64,000 bases of DNA from Antedon mediterranea (lineage: Eukaryota > Echinodermata > Crinoidea > Comatulida > Antedonidae): positions 13,078,501-13,142,500 of the forward strand of contig NC_092672.1 of the NCBI RefSeq assembly GCF_964355755.1. The letters run 5' to 3'. The translations under genes were made by a program, and so were the position numbers. The notes beneath the pieces are model-generated. The model searched no databases. It saw only the letters and a program-made list of their open reading frames with translations, and had not been told where the DNA came from. This document shows positions 35,461 through 64,000 of this stretch, piece after piece. Every line of letters starts with the position of its first letter. Positions within the stretch are counted from its first letter, which is position 1.

Positions 35461-37711
35461 ATTGTGAGCTGTAGAGTCGTGTTGCGCGCGACTAAAAATA
35501 ACATATTTGTAAAGAATCTACCAGCCTTGGAGAGAAACATAATCTGAAAATCGTTTTTCAATGCTGTTATCTTGTTGAAATAACAACTGAGCAGCAGAAA
35601 TGAAGAAGGAAGTAATATTTAATCCTCAAATTATTTTAAAGAATGTTTGTAGGAAACTATCTTACAGTCTACTGGCTGCGCTCCAAAAAATGATATTAAC
35701 CTTGGGAGATATAATAAATATGTAGGCCAGCCTATATGGTTCACAGAATATCTAATAAATACAAACAAAGATTTCGTAATGATAACTGCTGCTAGGCAAT
35801 GTTTTGGATGGTGATGTTCTGTTTAAACTCATGAAATCAATATATTTTTCTTAAATTGCGGTTATTTAGATACAAGTCATGTAAAACATGCATTATGAGG
35901 AAAATCGTTTACAGTAGCAACTACAACACAACAACTACCGTAGGTGTACTATATATTATATTATTATGTAACAATATGATATGCAAATAATTGAACTAAT
36001 TTAAATCTATCATTTCTAGTCAAAGAAAATATTGTTTTTTTAAATATAAATGACAGATATCATGACCAAAAAAAGGTAAAATACAGAATTTTGAAAACTT
36101 CTGCTATAAAAACCACTAATTAGACTTTTACCGGTATATAGTGGCATCTCAGAAAATAAAATAAGTGCGGTGTTTTACGGTGGATGCTTTTTGTTATAGC
36201 GCGATAATAAAGTTCTAAAGTTGCAAAAAAGAAGAAAAAAGAAGTAGGCCTATAAACTTCAAGTTCATAATAAACCTATACCTATACTTAAGCATCTGTC
36301 AATGTGTAAGAATGGTGAAAATAAAATATTTGTATGGAAATTATCTTAATCAAAGTAAACAAGTTATAATACGGAAATAAAATATCTCAAAGAAAGCATG
36401 ACATATTATGGATACCTCAACGAAGTCGATTTGGTTCAATGCTTAACGATCATTAGCCAACTGCTCGAGTAAATAATTTATATATTTTTCTTGACATGCT
36501 AAGAAATTATTTTACTTTAAAAAATATTAATATAAAAATTGACAACGAAGAAAACAGAATCAGGACGCCCGCTTATGGCACTGAATAGTAAAACAAAACG
36601 TTTTAAAGTTAATAGTTCTTACGCAATATATACTGAAAAGGAAATAAATAGGAAGAAAAAATATTATTAATTATTAAACAACAACAATTTATTGCCAAGA
36701 TAGTATAAACGAATAAATAAAAGATAAGTATTTGTTTCTCGATATCAGCGATAGGCTGTTTAGACTCTATTGACAGCTGAATAATCGGATGCAATGTTTA
36801 ATTACTATATTTTAACTTTAAAATAAATTCAACTTTTTGTAAAAAAAAAAATGTTTGAAGAGCAAATGACATAAGAATGAAATGAACAGTGGCGAGATAA
36901 TATAAAGTGAAATACAAATGATATTGAATTAGTATCGATATTATAATACCAGGCAAGGGTGGACTTCATATTACACAAATAACACATTACATATAATAAA
37001 AGATATAGTGTCCCTCTGAAAAATTATTGTAAAAATATGTTTGTTGAATATGCAATTTTAATATCACGTAATTGCTACTAACCAAAAATTAGATCGAAAG
37101 AAAAATAATTTACCTGAAAAAAATCAAATTGGTTGTTAGACAATAGATTTCTATGTTAAATATAACACTTTATTTGGTCTTTTTAATTAAAACCATTATT
37201 TGTGTTATTTTTTTTACGGAAGTAAATAACTTGATTAAAACGTACATTTTCTGGCGCACATCAGTATTCTTATATTTGTATATGTATTAAAAAAAATTAA
37301 TTGATGCGTTCTTATTTCTCATAGCAGTAATTAATATTTCCCTTCCTAAATAATTGTAAGTATTGAAGTATTTTTATTATATGGAAATGATAACAAGAAT
37401 ACAGACACGTATGCCTACACGTTACTGGTACTGTATTATATTTTGAGTAGATAACTAAAACGATAAACAGACCTTTCTGTTATAATTTGAAAGTAATTTT
37501 ATTTTCTTGTATAGACGTCTTGTTGAGGAAAGTAAGTTGATGCCTCTATTTCAAATGGTAATATTAATCCAACAATGATATAGTCGACAAAATACATTTT
37601 GATCACATGAAATGTTGGTTTTTCCAATGTCATTTTACTTTCACTTTTAAAGTAATCGTAAATTTAACAATATCATATGTTTATCTATTTATAATAAAAA
37701 AAGTTTTACCC

Positions 37712-37738
37712 CACGTGATTCCTGATATAATATATAAA
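37712..37738 (+). promoter_or_regulatory. Candidate core promoter of the adhesion GPCR (E-box and TATA box)
   Basis: A TATATAAA box at 37731-37738 lies 40 bp before the chosen ATG (37778), and a palindromic CACGTG E-box sits at 37712-37717. The 5' UTR would be very short (about 15-20 nt). TATA-like strings are frequent in this AT-rich DNA, so this is suggestive only. Confidence 0.4.
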
Positions 37739-37777
37739 TGAGGCATACAAACTGTGCACACACAAGTTGGATGCAAT

Positions 37778-56488
<18,711 letters not shown>

Positions 56489-56685
56489 TAGATTAACGAT
56501 GATTGTAATAAGATGCTTGATGTTTGCTTGCTGTCCGCTATTATTTTATAATCAATTTTCTCGTATTAATTAATGCCGGCGCCAATATAATACCAAAGGA
56601 AACATCCTAATGTTCGAGTACCTATATCTAAATTAGATGCTCAAATGTTAGCTATTAAAACATTAAATGCCTTACCCATCATAGC

Positions 56686-56691
56686 AATAAA
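56686..56691 (+). terminator. Candidate poly(A) signal of the adhesion GPCR
   Basis: AATAAA about 200 bp downstream of the stop codon. Other weaker variants lie further on. Confidence 0.4.
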
Positions 56692-57184
56692 ACAACCATT
56701 GTAAATCTACAGACACTTTTAAACGATTAAATTGTATAGCATTGTTTTAACTTGTATCGTTTTATATTTTAATTGTAATGATTGCATGGTTTTTTTTTTT
56801 GGGTTTTGCTTGTTATTGTAATGTTTAAGTAGGCATATGTATTTTAATGAGATTCAGAATGATTGCCATATTTTTGTGATGTGTTTGTGATAGTGGCAGA
56901 TACATATCGGTACCTAAACATAAACAGCACAGTGCTGTGCTACGGTTTTCCTCTATTTGTTATTTCTTTGTTATTTTTTAATTGCTTATGTAACATTGTA
57001 GTGTCATTAAATAGTATGAAAAAATGTATGTAATCAGGTATATTTAGTTTGTTGTTTGTTTATTTATTAAAATTCATCCCAGTAGGCTGAAAGTTTCATG
57101 TTTTCTCTCATAGTTACATATAAAACTATTTTCTAATCCAGATCTATTTTGAAGTTTAAATTTTAGAACCAATATAAAACTATT

Positions 57185-57920
57185 TCCTGCTAACTAGTAC
57201 GTCGGTAAATCGCGCGTTATTTCTAGAATGTTTACTCGATTGTATATAAAGTTGGTTCGTACTTTCGATACTGATTTTAATCACCTGATGTAACCATGTT
57301 TACTATTTAAATTGAGTTCGATAATTAGTTATTGACGATTAAAACGAATTTAGCTTCAACGATTTTCCCCAAATAGGGGTGTTTTCCGATCGTGGTATAC
57401 ACTGTCCAATCTTGAAAAGTACCCGCACACAATAATACGAGGATGCTTTGCATTTTCCTATCTCCTCCTACGATAATTGTTTTTAATAGCTGAAAACCGG
57501 TTGAACAGCTCGAGTACAGCATCATAATGTTGAAGACAGGCCGATTTTCATTTAAAAAAATACTATTTTGATAGATTTACTATATGTTTATACAAATGTA
57601 TTGATTTCCGATGAATGAAACATTCCAATATAACTATTTGGTTTAACACAAATACCAGTTGTAGGTAAATTTATTGGCCTTGGGGAATTACCCTAAAACC
57701 TATATAGATATAGTATTGCAATACTTGGACAGTACTGTAAATACGTATTAACCTTTTTTGGTCGCCATTTGAATAGCAATTTTTTTACTGTGAGTGTGGG
57801 TACTGTTAGATATATAAGCACATGTACAAATAAACGTATTACTGTGAGTGTGAGTAGGCCCTACTGTTAGATATATAAACGCACAATATACACATAACCT
57901 TTATTACTTGCTTCTCAACG
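57185..57920 (-). mobile_element. Dispersed repeat family R1, copy C
   Basis: Starts with CGGTAAATCGCGCGTTATTT and carries the CACCTGATGTAACC, CCGATCGTGGTATACACTGT and CTCCTCCTACGATAATTGTT segments in the same order as copy B. Truncated relative to copy D. Confidence 0.75.
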
Positions 57921-57934
57921 TTTGTATTAATTAA

Positions 57935-59035
57935 TCAATATATAAATCTACGCAAGGGAAAAATTCGGTTAATCGCGCCTTAATTCAAGAATTTTTACTC
58001 GATGGTATATAAAGTTTGTTGTACTTTCGGTACGGTACTGATTTTAACCACCTGATGTAACCCTGTTTACTAATTAAATTGAGTTAGATAATTATTTATT
58101 GACAATTAAAACGAATTTAGGTTCAACGATTTGCACCAAATAGGGGTGTTTTCCGATCGTGGTATACACTGTCTAATGGATGTGATGGATGTCTATTATG
58201 TACAAAACTGTATTATTACAGTTAAACCACCCACACCACCACCCTCCCCTCACTGGCATGAGTAGCGTTGTAAAGCCAGTAGAGGATAGGCCTACGGTAC
58301 GAAGGACCACATGCTAAACGCAGAACAACTTTGGAGGGTAGGAAACAACTTAAGTATGAATTGGCTCTAAGAAACAATAGAATACCATTAGGCCTATACT
58401 ACTAATTAAGTTGAGTTAGATAATTTAACATTTATTGACGATTAAAGCGAATTTATGATTTGGCCCGAAAAGAGGTGGTTTTCACAAATTGTTTACATTA
58501 TATTAAGCATATACAAATAATCTTTATTACTGACAGTTGCTTCTTAACGTTTGTATTAATTAATACAGTAATTACAAAAAAATATAAACGTCGTAGTGAT
58601 ACTACTGTACTATTTCAATCGACTATGATGGTAACAGTTTCAACAAAGTATTACATCGCAATGCTTTACTGTGTTTAGTGGTATATTATTTGTAAAACAT
58701 GAAAACATTTAATATTTCGTTACTAAATGAATAAAGAATATATTTAAAAATTGTTCCTCTTTGCACCCATCCTCTTCCCCATCCCTCAACCCTAATGTTA
58801 CATACAAAACACAAATTAAGTTTTTAAAGTTTAATTAGACTCAACAACTGGTCTCATTTTGTGACAAGTTCCTCTTTCGGAAGTAATTCCCAGGGTGATA
58901 ATTTTAGTTGAGTACATCACCGTGTCTATTTATTCGTTCCTGTAAACGACATGTATTATTGTTCTGTGGTACGTACTGTACATTTGAAATCACCAGTTTT
59001 TTTAACGCTGAAATTACTATGTATTCGAGAATCTA
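57935..59035 (-). mobile_element. Dispersed repeat family R1, copy D
   Basis: Directly follows copy C in the same orientation. Lacks the central GGCCTGTCTTCAACAT region, but extends further, to segments matching copy A near 6000-6300 (GGGAATTACTTCC, AACATTA-GGGTTGAGGGAT, TTCTCGAATACA in inverse). With copy A it defines the family's full extent. Confidence 0.7.
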
Positions 59036-60506
59036 TGAATCTATTAAATATAATAATGGAGAAGACAAAATAATACGATGAACCTGTATTTGTACAGGTT
59101 CACCGCACTCTAGTCTTCTCGGATAAGTTCATGTGCACTTTAAAGAACCTAATACATCTTTCGATACGAGTAGGGGGTTATATCGGTGTACTACTAGTAT
59201 ATCACAGCCACTCATCATAACTAGGCCCTCTGGGAGAAGTCGCCCAGTATGAATAAATAACAATCGTAGGCCTACCATTTTTGTAAATGTGTTGTCATTA
59301 AAACTAGCTGACACTAGTTTTTTAAAATTCAAATACTAAATATTGTCAAATGCCGAAATAAATCTTATTATTATTATTATTGATAGGCAACTTATGTTAG
59401 TTATTAGTTATTAAGTAGAAATATTGGGACGTGTGTCCTCGCATTCGGTCATCGGACGTTCCAAATCGAAAGTCATTATGTATGTGCATCTTTGTTTAAT
59501 TAGGAAGCCTAAATTGAGTCTTTAATTTGAAATATCACATTTATTTTTGAAAAATGTGCTAGATATAAAGATATACACTACAGTACGACATATCGCCTGC
59601 TGCGTAGGCTAAACAATATCAATTATTACAATGTGGATTGATGTGAACTGATTCGAAAATAATATATCGATGAGAAAGACAAAATGGAGTGTTTCATTAT
59701 ATGTTTCACTTTCTGTTTTTAGTTCAAATACATATACGATGTAAATTTAATTTACTTAGTATAAGTATCATACATTTTTTTAGATTATATTCTACTATTT
59801 TTTTTGCTATTTCTTCCGTAAAATAATTCTATTGTAGACTAGGCTATGAATGAGGTAGGTGCCACCCGGAGAGGTAGAAATTCTCATATGACTTTTCTAG
59901 ACCAGTTTTTTCTGGGGAATCCAAATATATTGGGTAAACGGGCTGTAACCTGAGAACTTTCGCGTGAGGGCGCTTTTTTCAAAATGGCTGCCAGTTACAG
60001 TAGACTATGATATCTTGGCAACCACTGGTCATAGAGAGTTGATTTTGGTGTCAAATTGTTCGGAATGTACATGTTCCTATTTGATGTAATAGAACATTTT
60101 GTCAGAAAATGGCCGGAAATACCTCTATTGACCTTTGACCCAATATTTAACAGATATCATATCTTCGTAACTACTCGACACAGAAAGTTGTAATTGGTGT
60201 CAAACTCTCCAGAATATAGATGTTTATATTCAAACTAATAGAACATTATCTGTAAAAATGACCGGAAATAACGTTACTGACCTTTGACTCAAAATGCAAG
60301 ACATTTCTCCCATCTGATCACGTTAATCTTGTCAATTAATTCATTTTGTGCCAATTGGAGGTTGACATTCTCATATTATTTTCTGGACCAGTTTTTCATG
60401 TGCAATCCGAATATATGAGATAAATAAGCCATAACAAGGCCAAGAATGTAATTCTCTTTTACTACATACATGCTTCCCTTTAGTGTTTCAGACTGTATGT
60501 CGTGTA

Positions 60507-61960
60507 TTAATCTTCAAGATCGCTCACATCACTGCAATCTGAAAAGTCTTCATATTCATTATGTGTAAACAGTTCCTGGACATCAGTGGGAATCACTGTC
60601 TCAATCCATTTAGGGTCCATTTGTTCGTTCCATCCATTGTGTGTACTGTTGTTGACAAAATCATTGACGTCTGCTGATTGCCATTCTTTAGTAATGAAGT
60701 TTGCTCTAAGTATATGAAACTCAAGGGTCTGCTGACATAGTGGCAGTAATGATATATCTGTAATCTTGTTGTGTCTGGAAAACTTTCTGTTGAAGGTATC
60801 ATATCTTGCTTGATTTACACTTTCCCCCTTCACTTCATACAATAGTGAAACATACTCTTCAAATTCCTCATACAACTCTTTTGATGGAACATCTGACACT
60901 CCAAGGTTGCAGAATGCGTCAACAAATTTTGCTTTTGATTCCAGAAGCTTCCAGCAGGTACGTTTTCCTTTCCGAAAGAAAGCGGAGTTATAATCGTTAC
61001 CTGTGAAAGCATGGAATCCAATAAGGGATGATTTCTGCGCTTTTGTTAAATCAATGTCACTCAATTTCAGTACATTTCGGTATTTCCTAGTGTTTGTATC
61101 AATAATTACCCTCTGCCCATCATCTATGAAATGAGATAGTGCAATGACTGGAATATCAATGTCTCCAGAATGGGAACGAATTATTGCTACGCCTTGATTG
61201 TTATTTGTTAAAGCATGCTTTGCATGCAGGATGACTTTCGTGTAGGCTTCTTCTTCCGGCTACTATTAAGCTCCGGAACCAATACAACATCTCAGTTAGT
61301 AACGTAGATGCATTCTTTGTACGATGAAAAGTAGGTAACATCAATCCTCATATCTGTTGGAATGCTTTCTTTCTTTGATACTAGTACACAACGAATAAGC
61401 TCAATCAATCTGGTCTTGTTCTCGCCGTTGGCAAGGAAATTGTTGAAATCACGGCCAACTTTAATATTGTTGAGCTTACAATTACTTTTGGTGCAATACC
61501 GCGTATGTTTCTCTCAACAGACTTAATGCTTTTTGGCAGGTATGCATCGGTAACAATATCAACACGCTTGTATCCTTTAGGGATGCTGTTGAAAACCTTT
61601 GCTACAAGATCCTCGTACGTATCAGGGTAAGATGTAAATGTTCTGATTAATGCCATCAAGTCAACAACATAGGCAATGACAGTAGCCTTTGCTGGCAGTG
61701 CCCGACCAGGATCTATAACATCTGTTGAACTTTCGATGAGAATTTCCATTAGGACACTTTTCTGAGTTGTTCGTCTTGTCCCATCTGCATTAGCAAGGCT
61801 TAGCGGGACAGGGGTAAGTGGATACTCAAAGGCTTTCTTAAAGTCAATTATTCTACCATGCTTTGTTGAGGTGGCAAGAAGCTTTCCTAAAACATCCCGA
61901 TTAGCTTATATTACTTTTACTTTCCCATTTGCCTTGATTTCTAGTTTCTTCCCACTATTC
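60507..61960 (-). pseudogene. Transposon-type gene with PIN/FEN1-like motifs, broken (left copy)
   Basis: Minus-strand frames in order: NRDVLGKLLATSTKHGRIID ... FEYPLTPVPLSLANADGT (61750-61915), VVDLMALIRTF ... RVDIVTDAYLPKSIKSVERN (61405-61749), RDFNNFLANGENKT-like sequence, then SGDIDIPVIALSHF ... GFHAFTGNDYNSAFFRKGK and a C-terminus ending DCSDVSDLED (stop at 60507). The FPLTPVPLSL-x-x-DGT and EEADT...D-x-D...GFHA-TG-DY-SAF pattern is that of an uncharacterised repetitive protein family I know from many invertebrate genomes. An in-frame TAA near 61908, a frameshift near 61460, a TGA near 61295 and a +2 change at the EEADT motif (with Asp changed to Tyr) show it is dead. The nuclease likeness is inference. 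Confidence 0.7.
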
Positions 61961-62017
61961 GAAAATAAAGTGAGATGATGTTATGGATCCTGGTCGAGCA
62001 CTGCGAGAAACAGACGC

Positions 62018-63011
62018 GGTATTGCACCAAAAGTAATTGTAAGCTCAAAAATATCAAAGTTGCCCCGTGATTTCAACAATTTCCTTGCCAACGGCGAGAA
62101 CAAGACCAGATTGATTGAGCTTATTCGCTGTGTACTAGTGTCAAAGAAAGAAAGCATTCTAACAGATATGAGGAGTGATGTTATTTACTTTTCATCGTAC
62201 AAAGAATGCATCTACGTTACTAAACTGAGATGTTGTATTGGTTCCGGAGCTTAATAGTAGCCAAGAAGAAGCCGACACGAAAGTCATCCTGCATGCAAAG
62301 CATGCTTTAACAAATAACAATCAAGGCGTAGCAATAATTCGTTCCCATTCTGGAGACATTGACATTCCAGTCATTTCACTATCTCATTTCATAGATGATG
62401 GGCAGAGGGTAATTATTGATACAAACACTGGGAAATACCGAAATGTACTGAAATTGAGTGACATTGATTTAACAAGAGCGCAGAAATCATCCCTTATTGG
62501 ATTCCATGCTTTTACAGGTAACGAGTATAACTCCGCTTTCGTTCGGAAAGGAAAACGTACCTGCTGGAAACTTCTGGAATCAAAAGCAACATTTGTTGAC
62601 ACATTCTGCAACCTTGGAGTGTCAGATGTTCCATCAAAAGAGTTGTATGAGGAACTTGAAGAGTATGTTTTACCATTGTATGGAGTGAAGGGGAAAAGTG
62701 TAAATCAAGCAAGATATGATATCTTCAACAGAAAGTTTTCCAGACACAACAAGATTACAGATATATCATTACTGCCACTATGTCAGCAGACCCTTGAGTT
62801 TTATATACTTAGAGCAAACTTCATTACTAAAGAATGGCAATCAGCAGACGTCAATGATTTTGTCAACAACAGTACACACAATGGATGGAACGAACAAATG
62901 GAGCCTAAATGGATTGAGACAGTGATGCCTACTGATGTCCAGGAACTGTTTACACATAATGAATATGAAGACTTTTCAGATTGCAGTGATGTGAGCGATC
63001 TTGAAGATTAA
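62018..63011 (+). pseudogene. Transposon-type gene with PIN/FEN1-like motifs, partial (right copy)
   Basis: A long intact frame of 257 codons (62238-63011) carries EEADT (residues 10-14), SGDIDIP (38-44), GFHAFTGNEYNSAFVRKGKR (88-107) and the acidic end SDCSDVSDLED. Upstream, RDFNNFLANGENKTRLIELI ... YFSSYKECIYVTK (62060-62226) is in another frame; a one-base insertion relative to the left copy near 62220 separates them. N-terminal regions seen in the left copy are missing. In FEN1/PIN nucleases, acidic residues occur in comparable E-x-E/D, D-x-D and G-x-DY clusters; here the last is E instead of D, so activity is doubtful. Confidence 0.7.
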
Positions 63012-63682
63012 TACACGACATACAGACTGAAACACTAAAGGGAAGCATGTATGTAGTAAAAGAATTAAATTCTTGGCCTTGTTTTGGCTTATTTATCTCA
63101 TATATTCGGATTGCACATGAAAAACTGGTCCAGAAAATAATATGAGAATGTCAACCTCCAATTGGCACAAAATGAATTAATTGACAGGATTAACGTGATC
63201 AGATAGGAGAAATGTCTTGCATTTTGGGTCAAAGGTCAGTAACGTTATTTCCGGTCATTTTTACAGATAATGTTCTATTAGTTTGAATATAAACATCTAT
63301 ATTTTGGAGAGTTTGACACCAATTACAACTTTCTGTGTCGAGTAGTTACGGAGATATGATATCTGTTAGATATTGGGTCAAAGGTCAATAGAGGTATTTC
63401 CGGCCATTTTCGGACAAAATGTTCTATTACATCAAATAGGAACATGTACATTCCAAACAATTTGACACCAAAATCAACTCTCTATGACCAGTGGTTGCCA
63501 AGATATCATAGTCTACTCTAACTGGCAGCCATTTTGAAAAAAAGTGCCCTCACGCAAGTTCTCAGGTTACAGCCCGTTTACCCAATATATTTGGATTCCC
63601 CAGAAAAAACTGGTCTAGAAAAGTTATATGAGAATTTCTACCTCTCCGGGTGGCACCTACCTCATTCATGGCCTAGTCTATT

Positions 63683-63878
63683 GGAGCGTAATTGTTGTTG
63701 ATATGAACTACTTTTGTACTTTTTTATTGTCTGATTTACTCCCTGGAGTGAGGGTGACTATGTAAAAAAACTTTCAACGTTACAAAGCCACACGGAAATG
63801 AACGTATAATAATGAATTCAATTTCAAAGATAAACTAGTTACACTCAGTTAATCGTCACATGCTTACTGCTTTCTACC
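63683..63878. other. Short gap between the inverted repeat and the last exon
   Basis: AT-rich, with nothing recognisable. It would contain the promoter and 5' UTR of the gene starting at 63879; no clear TATA box at a convincing distance. Confidence 0.4.
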
Positions 63879-63945
63879 ATGTTGAACGCTAAAGAGTATC
63901 TGAGTCTGGCAATTCTGATATTTGGTGCGTCAATGACGTCTGCAG
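63879..63945 (+). CDS. Signal-peptide exon of a further secreted or membrane protein (gene continues beyond window)
   Basis: ATG at 63879 opens 22 codons, MLNAKEYLSLAILIFGAS then MTSA, plus one base before a GTTAGT donor (phase 1). A short charged n-region, a hydrophobic core and a small-residue end (ASMTSA-G) fit a cleavable signal peptide. Phase 1 after the signal peptide is the norm for modular extracellular proteins and equals exon 1 of the adhesion GPCR upstream, so a tandem paralogue is possible. Identity cannot be known from this exon. Confidence 0.5.
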
Positions 63946-64000
63946 GTTAGTAACCAACTTATTGTAGATAATGTTGTATATCTTGAATTTGTATCTATTT

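Larger units (their letters stand above)
32509..37777. other. Intergenic region between divergent VMP1 and adhesion GPCR; no gene seen
   Basis: It contains the VMP1 5' UTR and promoter side, a LINE remnant (34714-35150), a GGTC foldback (35193-35460) and otherwise AT-rich sequence. A long (TA)/(TTA)-rich composition makes random open frames common; none has a recognisable domain. Confidence 0.6.
56489..59831. other. Region downstream of the adhesion GPCR; no gene seen
   Basis: Contains the GPCR 3' UTR, two adjacent R1 repeat copies (C and D) and otherwise AT-rich DNA. A small hairpin AACCTGTATTTGTACAGGTT lies near 59081. Confidence 0.6.
59832..63682. mobile_element. Large inverted repeat (arms about 1.6 kb) built from two copies of a transposon-type gene
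   Basis: The left arm (59832 to about 61513) and right arm (about 62004 to 63682) are inverted copies with high similarity. The outer borders are TAGACTAGGC(T/C)ATGAATGA and its inverse. The arms include about 650 bp of 3' flank (TGGCAACCACTGGTCATAGA and similar) plus the 3' part of the gene. The spacer (61514-62003) holds further N-terminal coding sequence on the minus strand. Near 61980-62003 the right arm jumps to sequence matching 61698-61725, so it is a deletion derivative. I see no target duplication. Confidence 0.85.

Overview
The window is animal (metazoan) nuclear DNA: AT-rich, intron-rich, and crowded with small non-autonomous DNA transposons, decayed LINEs and tandem repeats. Tandem HYR domains fused to a GPCR, together with frequent AGGCCTA-type words, suggest an invertebrate deuterostome, most likely an echinoderm. 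That placement is an inference; no species can be named from the sequence.

Three genes could be assembled exon by exon with matching splice phases, and a fourth just begins at the right edge. (1) 3425-12849, plus strand: the last four coding exons of a nucleoredoxin-like (NXN) gene whose 5' part lies outside the window. (2) 20095-32508, minus strand: a complete 13-exon VMP1 gene (ER multispanning autophagy and lipid-scrambling factor), predicted at 443 residues. Its first exon adds an N-terminal SAP motif not present in human VMP1 as I know it. (3) 37778-56488, plus strand: a 31-exon adhesion GPCR, predicted at about 2,580 residues: signal peptide, 2 CUB, 18 HYR, 1 EGF, GAIN/stalk, GPS, 7TM. 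Each CUB, HYR and EGF domain sits in its own phase 1-1 exon, and the HYR block shows recent segmental duplication and exon chimerism. (4) 63879-63945, plus strand: a signal-peptide-like first exon of another secreted or membrane protein.

NXN and VMP1 are convergent (intergenic 12850-20094). VMP1 and the adhesion GPCR are divergent (intergenic 32509-37777). Introns carry several elements with terminal inverted repeats (3969-5728, 7282-8070, 31272-32081, 53643-54414 and others), LINE remnants and a dispersed repeat family present in at least four copies. At 59832-63682 a large inverted repeat carries two broken copies of a transposon-type gene whose motifs resemble the PIN/FEN1 nuclease fold. 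The VMP1 gene is also unusual in having exon edges (the exon 7 acceptor side and the exon 4 donor side) caught up in local tandem duplications.

The three main genes are functionally unrelated: thioredoxin-fold redox signalling, ER/autophagy membrane biology, and cell-surface adhesion signalling. Nothing suggests an operon-like or cooperating cluster.
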